Virus record (IMG/VR): IMGVR_UViG_3300008267_000197
Coordinates: 1 to 32,742 of that record
Length of the DNA: 32,742 nucleotides
DNA from: a virus
Reading direction: 5' to 3' (one strand)
The notes beneath the pieces were generated by a model that saw only the letters and a list, made by a program, of their open reading frames with translations, did not search any database and was not told the origin of the DNA. The first letter of the stretch is position 1, and each line of letters starts with the position of its first letter. Positions 1-7,960 of the stretch are shown piece after piece. The translations under genes were made by a program, and so were the position numbers.

Positions 1-1
1 T

Positions 2-151
2 GATGTTGTAGGGACACATACTATTGCTGGAAATGGTTATGAAGCGTTTCACGCTGTAAGCCAGAGTTCTGGCGTGTCATGGTATACAATGTTTAGTTCT
101 GTTGCGCTATATATGGCCGTTCAAGAGTGGTGGTATAATTTATTGGCATAA
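2..151 (+). CDS. 3' end of a gene of unknown function (partial)
   Basis: An open frame enters from the left edge and stops at a TAA at 149-151, leaving 49 C-terminal residues. The visible tail is rich in aromatic residues (VSWYTMF, QEWWYNLLA) and uncharged over its last 30 residues, so it could be a buried or membrane-contacting end, but nothing identifies a family. The next gene starts 30 bases downstream behind its own ribosome binding site. In T4-like phages a prohead protease or portal often lies upstream of the scaffold gene, but I see no protease motif here and do not assign it. Confidence 0.5.
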   Translation, partial: DVVGTHTIAGNGYEAFHAVSQSSGVSWYTMFSSVALYMAVQEWWYNLLA

Positions 152-181
152 AGTAGTATAATAATAATTTACGAGGTTAAT

Positions 182-571
182 ATGGATAAACAAGAATTAA
201 AAAAAATAATTAAACCGCTAATTAAAGAATGTATTCGTGAAGTTCTTTTAGAAGAAGGTTTAAAAACTTTAACAGGCTCTCAAGAGCTTGTCAAAGAAGA
301 AAAAATTGTTGAAAGAGTAGAACAAAAACCAAAATTAAAACAAAAAGTAGATTATAATAAAGTATTTAAAAAAGATGTTGTAGAAAGAAATAAAAAACTT
401 GGGTTTGATATGTCTGGTGGAAGCTTTGATCCATTTGCAGGTACTATTCCAATAGATCAAGTAAAATCAGTTGAAACTCCAAAAGAAATGAAAGTAAAAG
501 ACATGATCAGCGAAAGCGCTGGTAAGTGGAATAAGATTTTTAATGCCGTTAGCGGCAAGAAAGAAGGATAA
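182..571 (+). CDS. Conserved small phage protein with N-terminal amphipathic helix, head module
   Basis: This 129-residue protein of unknown function starts at an ATG behind an ACGAGG ribosome binding site. Residues 1-27 form a charged amphipathic helix (ELKKIIKPLIKECIREVLLEEG), a type of N-terminus common in small proteins of marine myoviruses and echoed in the gene at 32012. The middle is lysine/glutamate rich and probably disordered. The part from about residue 73 has the pattern LGFDMSGGSFDPFAGTIP. It is two bases from the next gene and lies in the run leading to scaffold and capsid, so a role in head assembly or as a minor head protein is possible, but that is inferred from position only. 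Confidence 0.7.
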   Translation: MDKQELKKIIKPLIKECIREVLLEEGLKTLTGSQELVKEEKIVERVEQKPKLKQKVDYNKVFKKDVVERNKKLGFDMSGGSFDPFAGTIPIDQVKSVETPKEMKVKDMISESAGKWNKIFNAVSGKKEG

Positions 572-573
572 AC

Positions 574-876
574 ATGGCTAGAGCAGCACTACTATCAGTT
601 TCATTACCCCCCGGTGTAAGACCATCAGCAGAATCAACAGAAAATTTAATTAAAAGGTTCTTAAAAGAATGTAATAAAGACTCTTTAGTTTATTATTTAT
701 ATGAAAATTCTGCAATGTCAAGAAGATTTACAAAAAAATCAATTAAAGAAAGACAAAAAAGAATAAATAGACTTAGAAATTCTAAAAAATACAATGAGGA
801 GCTTAATAAAGAAGGTATAGAGGCTCCAAAAAAGAAAAGAAAACATACAAATACTACAAAAAATACAGCCGAATAA
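574..876 (+). CDS. Small basic protein, possible divergent bS21-like ribosomal protein
   Basis: This is a 100-residue, strongly basic protein. Residues 23-66 (ENLIKRFLKECNK, then YLYENSAMSRRFTKKSIKERQK) follow the layout of ribosomal protein bS21: a first helix with a basic RRF/KRF core and a cysteine, a tyrosine/aromatic hinge, then a second Arg/Lys-rich helix. Phage-encoded bS21 is known in aquatic viruses. The N-terminus (MARAALLSVSLPPGVRPS) is longer than in cellular bS21, and the last 20 residues are a lysine-rich tail. It sits between two head-module genes, which would be unusual for a translation factor, so a DNA-binding or internal head protein is a real alternative. The gene call is secure; the function is a guess from pattern. 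Confidence 0.75.
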   Translation: MARAALLSVSLPPGVRPSAESTENLIKRFLKECNKDSLVYYLYENSAMSRRFTKKSIKERQKRINRLRNSKKYNEELNKEGIEAPKKKRKHTNTTKNTAE

Positions 877-894
877 GTCATTTACTTTTCTTTC

Positions 895-920
895 ACACTA
901 TTTAATTAAAATATTAGTGT
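895..920 (+). promoter_or_regulatory. Candidate promoter/regulatory motif ACTATTTAATTA
   Basis: ACTATTTAATTA at 898-909 lies 38 bases before the scaffold start and sits inside a short inverted repeat (ACACTA at 895-900, TAGTGT at 915-920). The same ACTATTTA core recurs upstream of several other virion genes in this window. A promoter role is inferred from position and recurrence only. Confidence 0.3.
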
Positions 921-935
921 AATTTGGAGAAATTA

Positions 936-2276
936 ATGTCATCATTATTGGAACAAGCAATTGTTGATGCTACTGCGCTTAGACAAGCAGCTATTAAAAA
1001 TGCTGAAAAAGATTTAGTTGAAAAATATTCAAATCAGATTAAAGAAGCAGTAGATAAACTCTTAGAACAAGAAATGTCTAGCGAAGTTGCACCAGAAGAA
1101 GATCCAATGGATGTTGCTAGCAGCCTAGAAAATGTTCCAAGTGATCTTGGAAAATCAAAAAAAGGTTCTAAGCCTTCTCTTGAACAACAATTAAAAGAAA
1201 AAACTCCTGATTCATATATGTCAGATGATGACAAATTAATTGAAATCGATTTCTCAGAACTTTCTAAAGAAACTCCAGAAATTGAACAACCAGAAGCACC
1301 AGCTGGAGATTTATCAGCTGGTATGGCTACTCTACCAGTCACTCCAGTTCCAGCAATGGGTGCTGCACCAGCTGCCGCTCCTGTACCAGCTGCTCCAGCA
1401 GCACCATTAGCAGAGGGGTTATATGATCAAAATTCCGATGGTGATGAAGGTGACAGCGATGACTTGGAAGAAGAAATTGGTTATACACAACCAACCGCTT
1501 TAGACGAAGAAGATATGTTTGAATATTCTGAATCTGATTTGGAAGAAGCTGGTGTTGGTTTCGGTGAAGGTCCAGAATATGTAGAACAAGGTTCTGGTCT
1601 TTATAATGAAGAAGAAGTCGATGAAGAACTTTTAGTTAATTTTGAAGGTGAAGGCGAAGAACAAGAAGAAGTAAGTATGACACCACAATATGGTGAATTA
1701 GAAGAAGAAACAACTGTTGAAGTAGATACAGATAATGTTGCTTCTGGTCATCGCGGTGTAACAACAAAAGAAACAAGAGATGCAGTTACTAATGAATTAG
1801 CTCGTCGTAAAGATGACAAATATAAACTAAAGTTAAAAAAATTGCAAGACGCAATTGAAGAAAGCGACAAAGAAATTAAGAGCGCTAAAGAATTAAATGA
1901 AGGATTAAAGAAACAAAATTTAGAATTGAAGAATCTTCTTCGTTCTCTTAAAGAACACATTGAAGAAATGAATCTTTCAAATGCTAAATTATTATATACC
2001 AATCGCGTTTTAGAAGATAGCTCCTTGAATGAGCGACAAAAGAAAACAATTGTCGAATCTATCTCAAAAACATCAACGATTGAATCGGCAAAAATCGCTT
2101 TTGAAACACTTCAAAGTGCAGCGCAGAGTGCAAAATCAGAAATTAAGTCACCAAAATCGCTAAACGAAGCAGTTTCACGATCAAGTAGCCCATTCTTGGT
2201 TCGTCCAAGAGCAAGTCAAGAAACAAATTCATACTCAGAACGTATGAAAAAGTTAGCAGGAATTATCAAAGAATAA
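936..2276 (+). CDS. Prohead core / scaffolding protein (T4 gp22-like)
   Basis: This 446-residue protein is directly upstream of the major capsid gene, the T4 position of the prohead core protein, which forms the internal scaffold and is later degraded. ATG 936 is preferred over an in-frame TTG at 924 because the TTGGAGA ribosome binding site lies between them. Residues 1-45 are a helix (SSLLEQAIVDATALRQAA); about 120-160 is an Ala/Pro linker; 165-260 is extremely acidic; about 295-365 is a coiled coil followed by the pattern LNERQKKTIVESISK typical of gp22-like cores in T4-like phages. The last residues, RMKKLAGIIKE, may be a capsid-contact tail. It is longer than T4 gp22, mainly through the acidic and Ala/Pro parts. 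The family is inferred from position, composition and the C-terminal helix. Confidence 0.8.
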   Translation: MSSLLEQAIVDATALRQAAIKNAEKDLVEKYSNQIKEAVDKLLEQEMSSEVAPEEDPMDVASSLENVPSDLGKSKKGSKPSLEQQLKEKTPDSYMSDDDKLIEIDFSELSKETPEIEQPEAPAGDLSAGMATLPVTPVPAMGAAPAAAPVPAAPAAPLAEGLYDQNSDGDEGDSDDLEEEIGYTQPTALDEEDMFEYSESDLEEAGVGFGEGPEYVEQGSGLYNEEEVDEELLVNFEGEGEEQEEVSMTPQYGELEEETTVEVDTDNVASGHRGVTTKETRDAVTNELARRKDDKYKLKLKKLQDAIEESDKEIKSAKELNEGLKKQNLELKNLLRSLKEHIEEMNLSNAKLLYTNRVLEDSSLNERQKKTIVESISKTSTIESAKIAFETLQSAAQSAKSEIKSPKSLNEAVSRSSSPFLVRPRASQETNSYSERMKKLAGIIKE

Positions 2277-2308
2277 AACTTAACCTATAAAGGTATATGG
2301 AGATTAAA

Positions 2309-4198
2309 ATGGCAAATAATATTTTGGAAACACTAACCGAAGGTATCGTTGAACGCAACGTACTCAAGGAAACCCAAGCCCTAGTCGGTAAATGGGAAAA
2401 ATCAGGTCTATTAGAAGGTCTAGAAAGCGAACAAAAAAAGTCAACTATGGCTCGCTTACTAGAAAACCAAGCACAAGAACTATTGAAAGAAGCTAATACA
2501 ATGGCTGGTGGTGACGTTCAAGGTTTCGCAGCAGTTGCGTTCCCAATCGTTCGCCGTGTATTCGCTGGTTTAATTGCAAACGATCTAGTTTCAGTTCAAC
2601 CAATGTCACTCCCATCAGGTCTAGTATTCTTCCTCGACTTCAGAAGAGGCGAAAGATTAGGTCTTGCTGGCGACGTTGTTAAGAACTCAAGAACATCTGT
2701 TTTCGGTGATCGTATCGGTGTTGAATTAACAGGTGGTGTTCGCCTAGAAGGTCGTGAATCAGCACAAGGTCCAGAATTAGTTGAAGCTGGTTTCTACTCA
2801 TTAGCAAGCGGTTATGGTCGCGCTCGCTTCTCAGGTAGCGTAAGCGGTGATAGCTTTGCTCTAGTTGCTGCACCAATTGATTTGGCAACCACTGCTGATG
2901 TTGAATCACGCGGTAAATTAGTTCGTTTCGATCCAGACGTTCTTTCAGAAACTTCTAAACAAGCATTCGTTCTACGTGCTACCTCATCAGTTGCTGCAAT
3001 TACAACCAACTGGGATCTAGTCGCAGTTCAAGATTTGACTTCACTAGCTCTAGCAACTGGTTCAGCTGGTGCAAATTCAGTATTCGTTACCGCAAGCTCT
3101 GGTGTTGGTCAAAGTGGTACTAAGGCCGCTCTAGTTCGTCGTTTAACCCGTATCGTTGAAGGTAAAGGCGAATTAGCTGTTGCTGATACCGCTGGTGTCA
3201 AATATCTAGAAATCGTTCTAGTTGCAGAAAGCGGCACTGCATATACAAAGACTGCTGGTACAACCCTAAACGGTCTAGCTGGTGCAACTGGTAATTATTT
3301 CATCCAATTCCCAGTCAAAGATCGTATCAGCACTGTTGGCTCTGCACAAGATCAACTTGGCATTCTTCAAGGTGGTGACGGTACTGGCGGTGGCATGGTC
3401 CTTGAAGGTTCAGCAAATCTACCAGAACTAGAACTAAAGGTTGACAGCTTCTCAATCACTGCTCAATCACGCAAGTTGAAGGCAAGCTGGACCCCAGAAT
3501 TAGGTCAAGATTTGAATGCTTATCACAACCTCGACGCCGAAGTTGAATTGACCAGCATCCTATCAGAACAAATCGGTCTTGAGATTGACCAAGAAATTCT
3601 AAACGATCTAGTTAAAGGTGCAACCGCTGGTACACTATACTGGTCACGTCGCCCCGGTAAGTTCTTGAACCGTAAATCAGGCGTTGATATCATGGGTGCT
3701 GCTGCAACTGCTACTTCATATGCTGCTCCTCCTGACTTCACTGGTAACGTTTCAATGTGGTATGAAACCCTAGTTGAAACAATCAACGACGTATCAGCTG
3801 CTATCTACCGTAAGACACTACGTGGTGGTGCAAACTTCCTAGTCTGTGGTCCAGAAGTTGCAAACATCCTTGAATTCACTGCTGGTTTCCGCGCTTCAGT
3901 AACTCACGAAGCTGAAAAAGGCTCAGTTGGTGCAGTTAAAGTCGGTGAACTATCAAAGAAATGGGATATCATCGTAGATCCATACTTCCTACGCAATGTA
4001 ATCCTAGTTGGTCGCAAGGGTGGTTCATTCCTAGAGAGCGGTTATGTTTATGCTCCTTATGTTCCACTACAAACTACACCAACCATCTTTGATCCAGACA
4101 CCTTCGTACCACGCAAAGCCGTTATGACTCGTTACGGCAAAGCGATGGTTAGACCAGACATGTACGGTCTAGTTGTTGTCCGCGATCTAGAAGGCTAA
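2309..4198 (+). CDS. Major capsid protein (T4 gp23 type)
   Basis: This is the capsomer-forming shell protein, 629 residues against 521 in T4 gp23. I chose ATG 2309 because GGAGATT is at the right distance; ATG 2297 is possible and adds four residues. The gp23 landmarks occur in order: FPIVRRVFAGLIANDLVSVQP, then SITAQSRKLKASWTPELGQD with AYHNLDAEVELTSILSEQIG, and near the end VDPYFLRNVILVGRKG and YVYAPYVPL followed by MTRYGKAMVRPD. The N-terminal 61 residues are a charged helix ending in LLKE, a likely maturation cleavage site. Roughly residues 205-350 are Gly/Ala/Thr rich and poorly matched to gp23, suggesting an enlarged insertion domain. Codon use differs from its neighbours (CTA leucine, C-ending codons), as in a very highly expressed gene. 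A strong terminator follows. Confidence 0.96.
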   Translation: MANNILETLTEGIVERNVLKETQALVGKWEKSGLLEGLESEQKKSTMARLLENQAQELLKEANTMAGGDVQGFAAVAFPIVRRVFAGLIANDLVSVQPMSLPSGLVFFLDFRRGERLGLAGDVVKNSRTSVFGDRIGVELTGGVRLEGRESAQGPELVEAGFYSLASGYGRARFSGSVSGDSFALVAAPIDLATTADVESRGKLVRFDPDVLSETSKQAFVLRATSSVAAITTNWDLVAVQDLTSLALATGSAGANSVFVTASSGVGQSGTKAALVRRLTRIVEGKGELAVADTAGVKYLEIVLVAESGTAYTKTAGTTLNGLAGATGNYFIQFPVKDRISTVGSAQDQLGILQGGDGTGGGMVLEGSANLPELELKVDSFSITAQSRKLKASWTPELGQDLNAYHNLDAEVELTSILSEQIGLEIDQEILNDLVKGATAGTLYWSRRPGKFLNRKSGVDIMGAAATATSYAAPPDFTGNVSMWYETLVETINDVSAAIYRKTLRGGANFLVCGPEVANILEFTAGFRASVTHEAEKGSVGAVKVGELSKKWDIIVDPYFLRNVILVGRKGGSFLESGYVYAPYVPLQTTPTIFDPDTFVPRKAVMTRYGKAMVRPDMYGLVVVRDLEG

Positions 4199-4224
4199 AC
4201 TAAAAATTAAAAGCTGAAAAGCTG

Positions 4225-4253
4225 CCCCACCTCCAAAAGAGGTGGGGTTTTTT
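4225..4253 (+). terminator. Rho-independent terminator after the major capsid gene
   Basis: CCCCACCTC (4225-4233) pairs perfectly with GAGGTGGGG (4239-4247) across a five-base loop and is followed by six T. It lies 26 bases after the capsid stop codon and closes the head module. Confidence 0.93.
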
Positions 4254-4317
4254 ATTATTATTGACGATATATGATAAAATAAACTAATTAATCTATAACA
4301 CTAGAGGATTTTTGTGT

Positions 4318-6162
4318 ATGTTAAAAATTAAGTTAAAAACAGATAAATTATTTGAAATAAAAGAAAAAGAATTATCACAAATTGATTTTATTAAATCAGG
4401 TAATCAATTTCCAAATATATTTGGTGATAAACAAAGAATTATTGCTGACTCTGGTAAAATAACAAGCAAAGAACAGATATCTAAATCTATAGAAAATCCA
4501 GTAGAACAAGCATACACAAAGCATTTCTTACAAACATTAATAACAATAATAGATAAATTCTCTATTGATGAACCAGAAAATAGATATATTTATGGTCTTA
4601 ATTTAGAAACTGGTTCAATTATAAAAATATATGATTATGTCATACCAAAAGGTCCAAAACAGGGTGAAAAAATACAAAAAATAGAAAAAATAAAAATTAG
4701 AGATTTGCAAAATATATTAGCAAAAGCAGTTGAATCAATAAGATCTGGTGAGAATTCTTATTCAGATTATGAGAGAGATATCAAAAAAATATTTCCAGTA
4801 GTTAATACACAATTTGAAAAATACTTAAAAGACCCAGAAGAAATGGTTATGTTTATTTTGAGAAGATCAATGCCAGAAATTGATGTTGAAATAGCAAAAT
4901 ATAAAAATGCAACAAGTGCTTTCAATAAAAAAATGTATGAAACAGCTAAAAAACCTATGGATGCATTAATAAATACATTAAGTGTTATAAGTGAGTTAAC
5001 TGGCGATTATGTTATGGTCATATCAAGATCTCCAGTTGATTTGATAAGAATGTCAGACTTCCCCGGTATCCAATCCTGTCATAGCCCTCCAAGACCAAAA
5101 AAAGATGCTGGTGGAAATGTAGTTATGCGTGGAAAAGAAAAACAAATGGAAGGTCAATATTTTGATTGTGCTGTACAAGAATCAAAAAATAATGGTGCTG
5201 TTTCATTTTTGATTCCAAGAAAAACTATTGAAGATAAAAAAGAAAAATTACAAGATAGAGAATTTTTTAAAGACCTTGAAAGACCAGAAGTTCAAGGAAC
5301 TACACCAATGCAAAGAATCCGTTTAAGAAGATATTTGCATAAGCCAACAAAAGCAGAATTACTTGTACCGGAAGTAGAAATATATGGCAATAGCCCTTCT
5401 ATTGCATTTTTAGATGGTCTTAAAAGTTGGGCAAAAACAGTACAAGCATCAGAAATAAATAAAATAACAAGCTCAACAACAAATTTAACTGATTTTATAT
5501 TAGTCGGTGGCTCTTATTCTGATACACCAACAGGAGAGATTATAGAAAACTTTTTAGAAGTAAAAGTAGAAATTGGTAATTTAGATTATGATGAAACTGA
5601 CGATGCAAGAGTCAGTGAAAAATTATTAAATGCTGGTAATTTTTTAAAAGAGTTTATAAGATTGTCTGGTATTACCGGCATGGCAGAAGTAAATACAATA
5701 GCTAAAACAATAGATTTAAAAACCGAAGAGGAAGAAGATTCTATTTTACACGAAATGAAACAACAGATTAGAGGGATATTTTTAGATAAAACAGTCGTTA
5801 ATCAGCTTAAAACTCAGGCTGGTGTTTTACAAGAATTATCACGAAAAGCAATTATAGAAATCATTGGAGCTAATTTTGATCTTAGTAAGCTAGCTTTTAA
5901 TATTAGACCACCCATTTATAATGGGTTGCATAATCAACTTAGTTTTGTTTTAGAGTTAGATTGTGTTCTTCCAAAAGATGGAAATTTTTCTAATGAAGAT
6001 ATAGAAAAAGTGTTAGAAGCTGCTCGTCTTTCTAGATTCTTTTTTAAGCCAAAAGAAAAATTTGAAAAAGAGTTTCATGAAGTACTAAAAGCTCAAACAG
6101 AAAAGTACTTAAATGTCAAAGAGCATAAAGCAAGAATGAGAAATTATTATTTAAGAGGATAA
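4318..6162 (+). CDS. Conserved phage protein of unknown function with an SCHS motif
   Basis: This 614-residue protein has no assigned function. ATG 4318 is preferred over an in-frame TTG at 4312 because GAGGA at 4303-4307 is too close to the latter. The N-terminal 170 residues are helical and charged. The most striking block is residues 243-256, IRMSDFPGIQSCHS, followed by YFDCAVQESKNNGAVSFLI at about 281-299, then RIRLRRYLH and LLVPEVEIYG at about 333-357. The two cysteines and the histidine in small hydrophobic blocks look like a conserved fold core or an active or metal site. The C-terminal half has no motif I know. It opens the transcript after the capsid terminator and is four bases from the first neck gene, so it may be a virion-associated protein; that is inference. 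Confidence 0.7.
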   Translation: MLKIKLKTDKLFEIKEKELSQIDFIKSGNQFPNIFGDKQRIIADSGKITSKEQISKSIENPVEQAYTKHFLQTLITIIDKFSIDEPENRYIYGLNLETGSIIKIYDYVIPKGPKQGEKIQKIEKIKIRDLQNILAKAVESIRSGENSYSDYERDIKKIFPVVNTQFEKYLKDPEEMVMFILRRSMPEIDVEIAKYKNATSAFNKKMYETAKKPMDALINTLSVISELTGDYVMVISRSPVDLIRMSDFPGIQSCHSPPRPKKDAGGNVVMRGKEKQMEGQYFDCAVQESKNNGAVSFLIPRKTIEDKKEKLQDREFFKDLERPEVQGTTPMQRIRLRRYLHKPTKAELLVPEVEIYGNSPSIAFLDGLKSWAKTVQASEINKITSSTTNLTDFILVGGSYSDTPTGEIIENFLEVKVEIGNLDYDETDDARVSEKLLNAGNFLKEFIRLSGITGMAEVNTIAKTIDLKTEEEEDSILHEMKQQIRGIFLDKTVVNQLKTQAGVLQELSRKAIIEIIGANFDLSKLAFNIRPPIYNGLHNQLSFVLELDCVLPKDGNFSNEDIEKVLEAARLSRFFFKPKEKFEKEFHEVLKAQTEKYLNVKEHKARMRNYYLRG

Positions 6163-6166
6163 ATAA

Positions 6167-7453
6167 ATGTCATTACCTATTTTAACACCAACTTCGCAAA
6201 CTAGCAAAGTTATCTTACCAGTTACTGGTACTTTGGCAAATGTTGTTTCCTCTTCATTGCCTTTTGGAGTATACCTATCTGCAAATTATTGGTCAACAGA
6301 TCAAATAAATGCATTTAAGCAAGGAGCAATAGAACAAGTTAGTTATGTTTATAAGAAATTAGGTGGTGATGTTCTTGATCTAGAAATAACAGAGAATCAA
6401 GTTTATTCAGCATATGAAGAAGCTGTTTTAGAATATTCTTATATAGTTAATACACATCAAAGTAAAAATGTTTTGCCTTTCATACTTGGTCAAACAACTG
6501 GTACTTTTGATTCTAGAGGTCAATTAACAGGATCAGAAATAAGCGGAAATGTACATTTAAGCTTAAAGTTTCCAAGATTTACTTTCTCATATCTAAAAAG
6601 TTTGTCAAATGCTGTTTCGACTGAGATAGGGCTTGGCGGTACACAACCAATATATTCAGCTTCTTTTGTTCCGCAAACAGATGTTCAGGATTATGATCTA
6701 CAAACAATTATTTATAGTTCATCGCTAAATTCTGATAAAGATTTTTATACTAAAATTCAAGATAAAAGAATTTTAATTAAAAAAGTATTTTATAAAACTC
6801 CCGGTGCATCTTGGAATTTCTACGGTTATTTCGGTGGTCTTAACGTTGTTGGTAACTTAAGTACATACGGTCAATATGCAGACGACAGTACATTTGAAAT
6901 TATTCCAACGTGGCAAAATAAGTTACAGGCTATGGCTTATGAAGATGCTATTAAGACAAGAGTATCTGACTATTCATACCAAATAAGGGATAATTTTTTG
7001 AGAATATTCCCAACCCCAAATACTATGAGTCCGAACGAAATGTATATTGAGTTTGTTATTTCATCTGATGCTTGGCAAGAAACATCAAGAGTTAAATCTG
7101 GCATTGATGGTATCAATAATATGAATTCAATACCATTTCAAAATATACCATACGATAAAATCAATAGCATTGGTAAGCAGTGGATTCGTAGATATGCATT
7201 AGCACTAGCTAAAGAGATGTTAGGACAAGTGCGTAGCAAATTTGGCAGTATTCCAATCCCCGGCGAGACAGTTCAATTAAATGGCGATAAACTTATCACA
7301 GAAGGTAAAGAAGAGCAAAAAGATTTAAGAGAAGAATTGAAAACAACATTAGCTGAGATGGTTTATTCCAAACTTGGCGAAGAAAATGCAAAAATGCTAG
7401 AAGATGCTACAAAAGCACAAACATTTATACCTACATTAATATTCGTTGGATAA
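6167..7453 (+). CDS. Putative neck / head-tail connector protein
   Basis: A 428-residue protein, first of three tightly spaced genes between the capsid module and the tail genes, where head-completion and neck proteins lie in myoviruses. Residues around 60-95 (GGDVLDLEITENQVYSAYEE, then AVLEYSYIVN) are a helical segment like the N-terminal helices of connector/adaptor proteins. The middle is beta-rich with many Ser/Tyr. Residues around 270-300 (IRDNFLRIFPTPN, MYIEFVIS) and the helical, charged C-terminus fit a virion structural protein. The ribosome binding site is AAGAGGA, overlapping the previous stop. I cannot match it securely to a T4 gene; gp13-like is the best positional guess. Confidence 0.55.
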   Translation: MSLPILTPTSQTSKVILPVTGTLANVVSSSLPFGVYLSANYWSTDQINAFKQGAIEQVSYVYKKLGGDVLDLEITENQVYSAYEEAVLEYSYIVNTHQSKNVLPFILGQTTGTFDSRGQLTGSEISGNVHLSLKFPRFTFSYLKSLSNAVSTEIGLGGTQPIYSASFVPQTDVQDYDLQTIIYSSSLNSDKDFYTKIQDKRILIKKVFYKTPGASWNFYGYFGGLNVVGNLSTYGQYADDSTFEIIPTWQNKLQAMAYEDAIKTRVSDYSYQIRDNFLRIFPTPNTMSPNEMYIEFVISSDAWQETSRVKSGIDGINNMNSIPFQNIPYDKINSIGKQWIRRYALALAKEMLGQVRSKFGSIPIPGETVQLNGDKLITEGKEEQKDLREELKTTLAEMVYSKLGEENAKMLEDATKAQTFIPTLIFVG

Positions 7454-7459
7454 CATAAC

Positions 7460-7960
7460 ATGCCAAGAAGAAAAAAAGAAGACATAGTAGAACAAATTGA
7501 CGCTCCACCACCGCCATTATTTACTGGTAAAAAGGAGCGTGATTTTGTTAAACAGATAAACGATGAATTAATAGAAAGAGTAATAGGACAAGTCATTGTC
7601 TATTATCCAATAGATTTAGAAACAACAAATTATCATCCTTTGTATGGTGAATCATACCAAAAAACATTTCTTTCTCCTATAAAAGTAAATGTTTTAATTG
7701 AATGGGAAGGTATAAAAACTGTGACAAATAAGTTTGGCATTGATAAAAGACCATCAATAAAAATACATTTTCATAAGAGAAGATTAACGGAAGATCAAAA
7801 TTTGTTTGTTAGAGAAGGTGACTTTGTTAGATATGGCGATTCTTATTATGAAATTGTTACATTAAATGAACCAAAACAGTTATTTGGTCAAACAGATCAT
7901 AAATTTGAAATTATGGCAGAGTGCGTGAAGGCACGCGAAGGAGTATTCAATGCAAAGTAA
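7460..7960 (+). CDS. Putative neck / head-completion protein
   Basis: A 166-residue protein in the neck cluster. After a short charged, Pro-rich start (residues 1-25), residues 26-50 form a helix (ERDFVKQINDELIERVIG), followed by a beta-rich body with VIVYYPIDLETTNYHPLYG at about 47-65 and VREGDFVRYGDSYYEIV at about 123-139. A short helix followed by a small beta barrel resembles head-closure and neck proteins (gp14-like by position). Its 3' end overlaps the next gene by 11 bases, indicating coupled translation of the two. The assignment rests on architecture and context. Confidence 0.5.
   Translation: MPRRKKEDIVEQIDAPPPPLFTGKKERDFVKQINDELIERVIGQVIVYYPIDLETTNYHPLYGESYQKTFLSPIKVNVLIEWEGIKTVTNKFGIDKRPSIKIHFHKRRLTEDQNLFVREGDFVRYGDSYYEIVTLNEPKQLFGQTDHKFEIMAECVKAREGVFNAK

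Noticed and set aside
4261-4290. Possible sigma70 promoter, TTGACG with an AT-rich -10 region, before the gene at 4318
   Set aside because: The -35-like hexamer is good, but no acceptable -10 hexamer lies 16-18 bases downstream; in such AT-rich DNA this is expected by chance.
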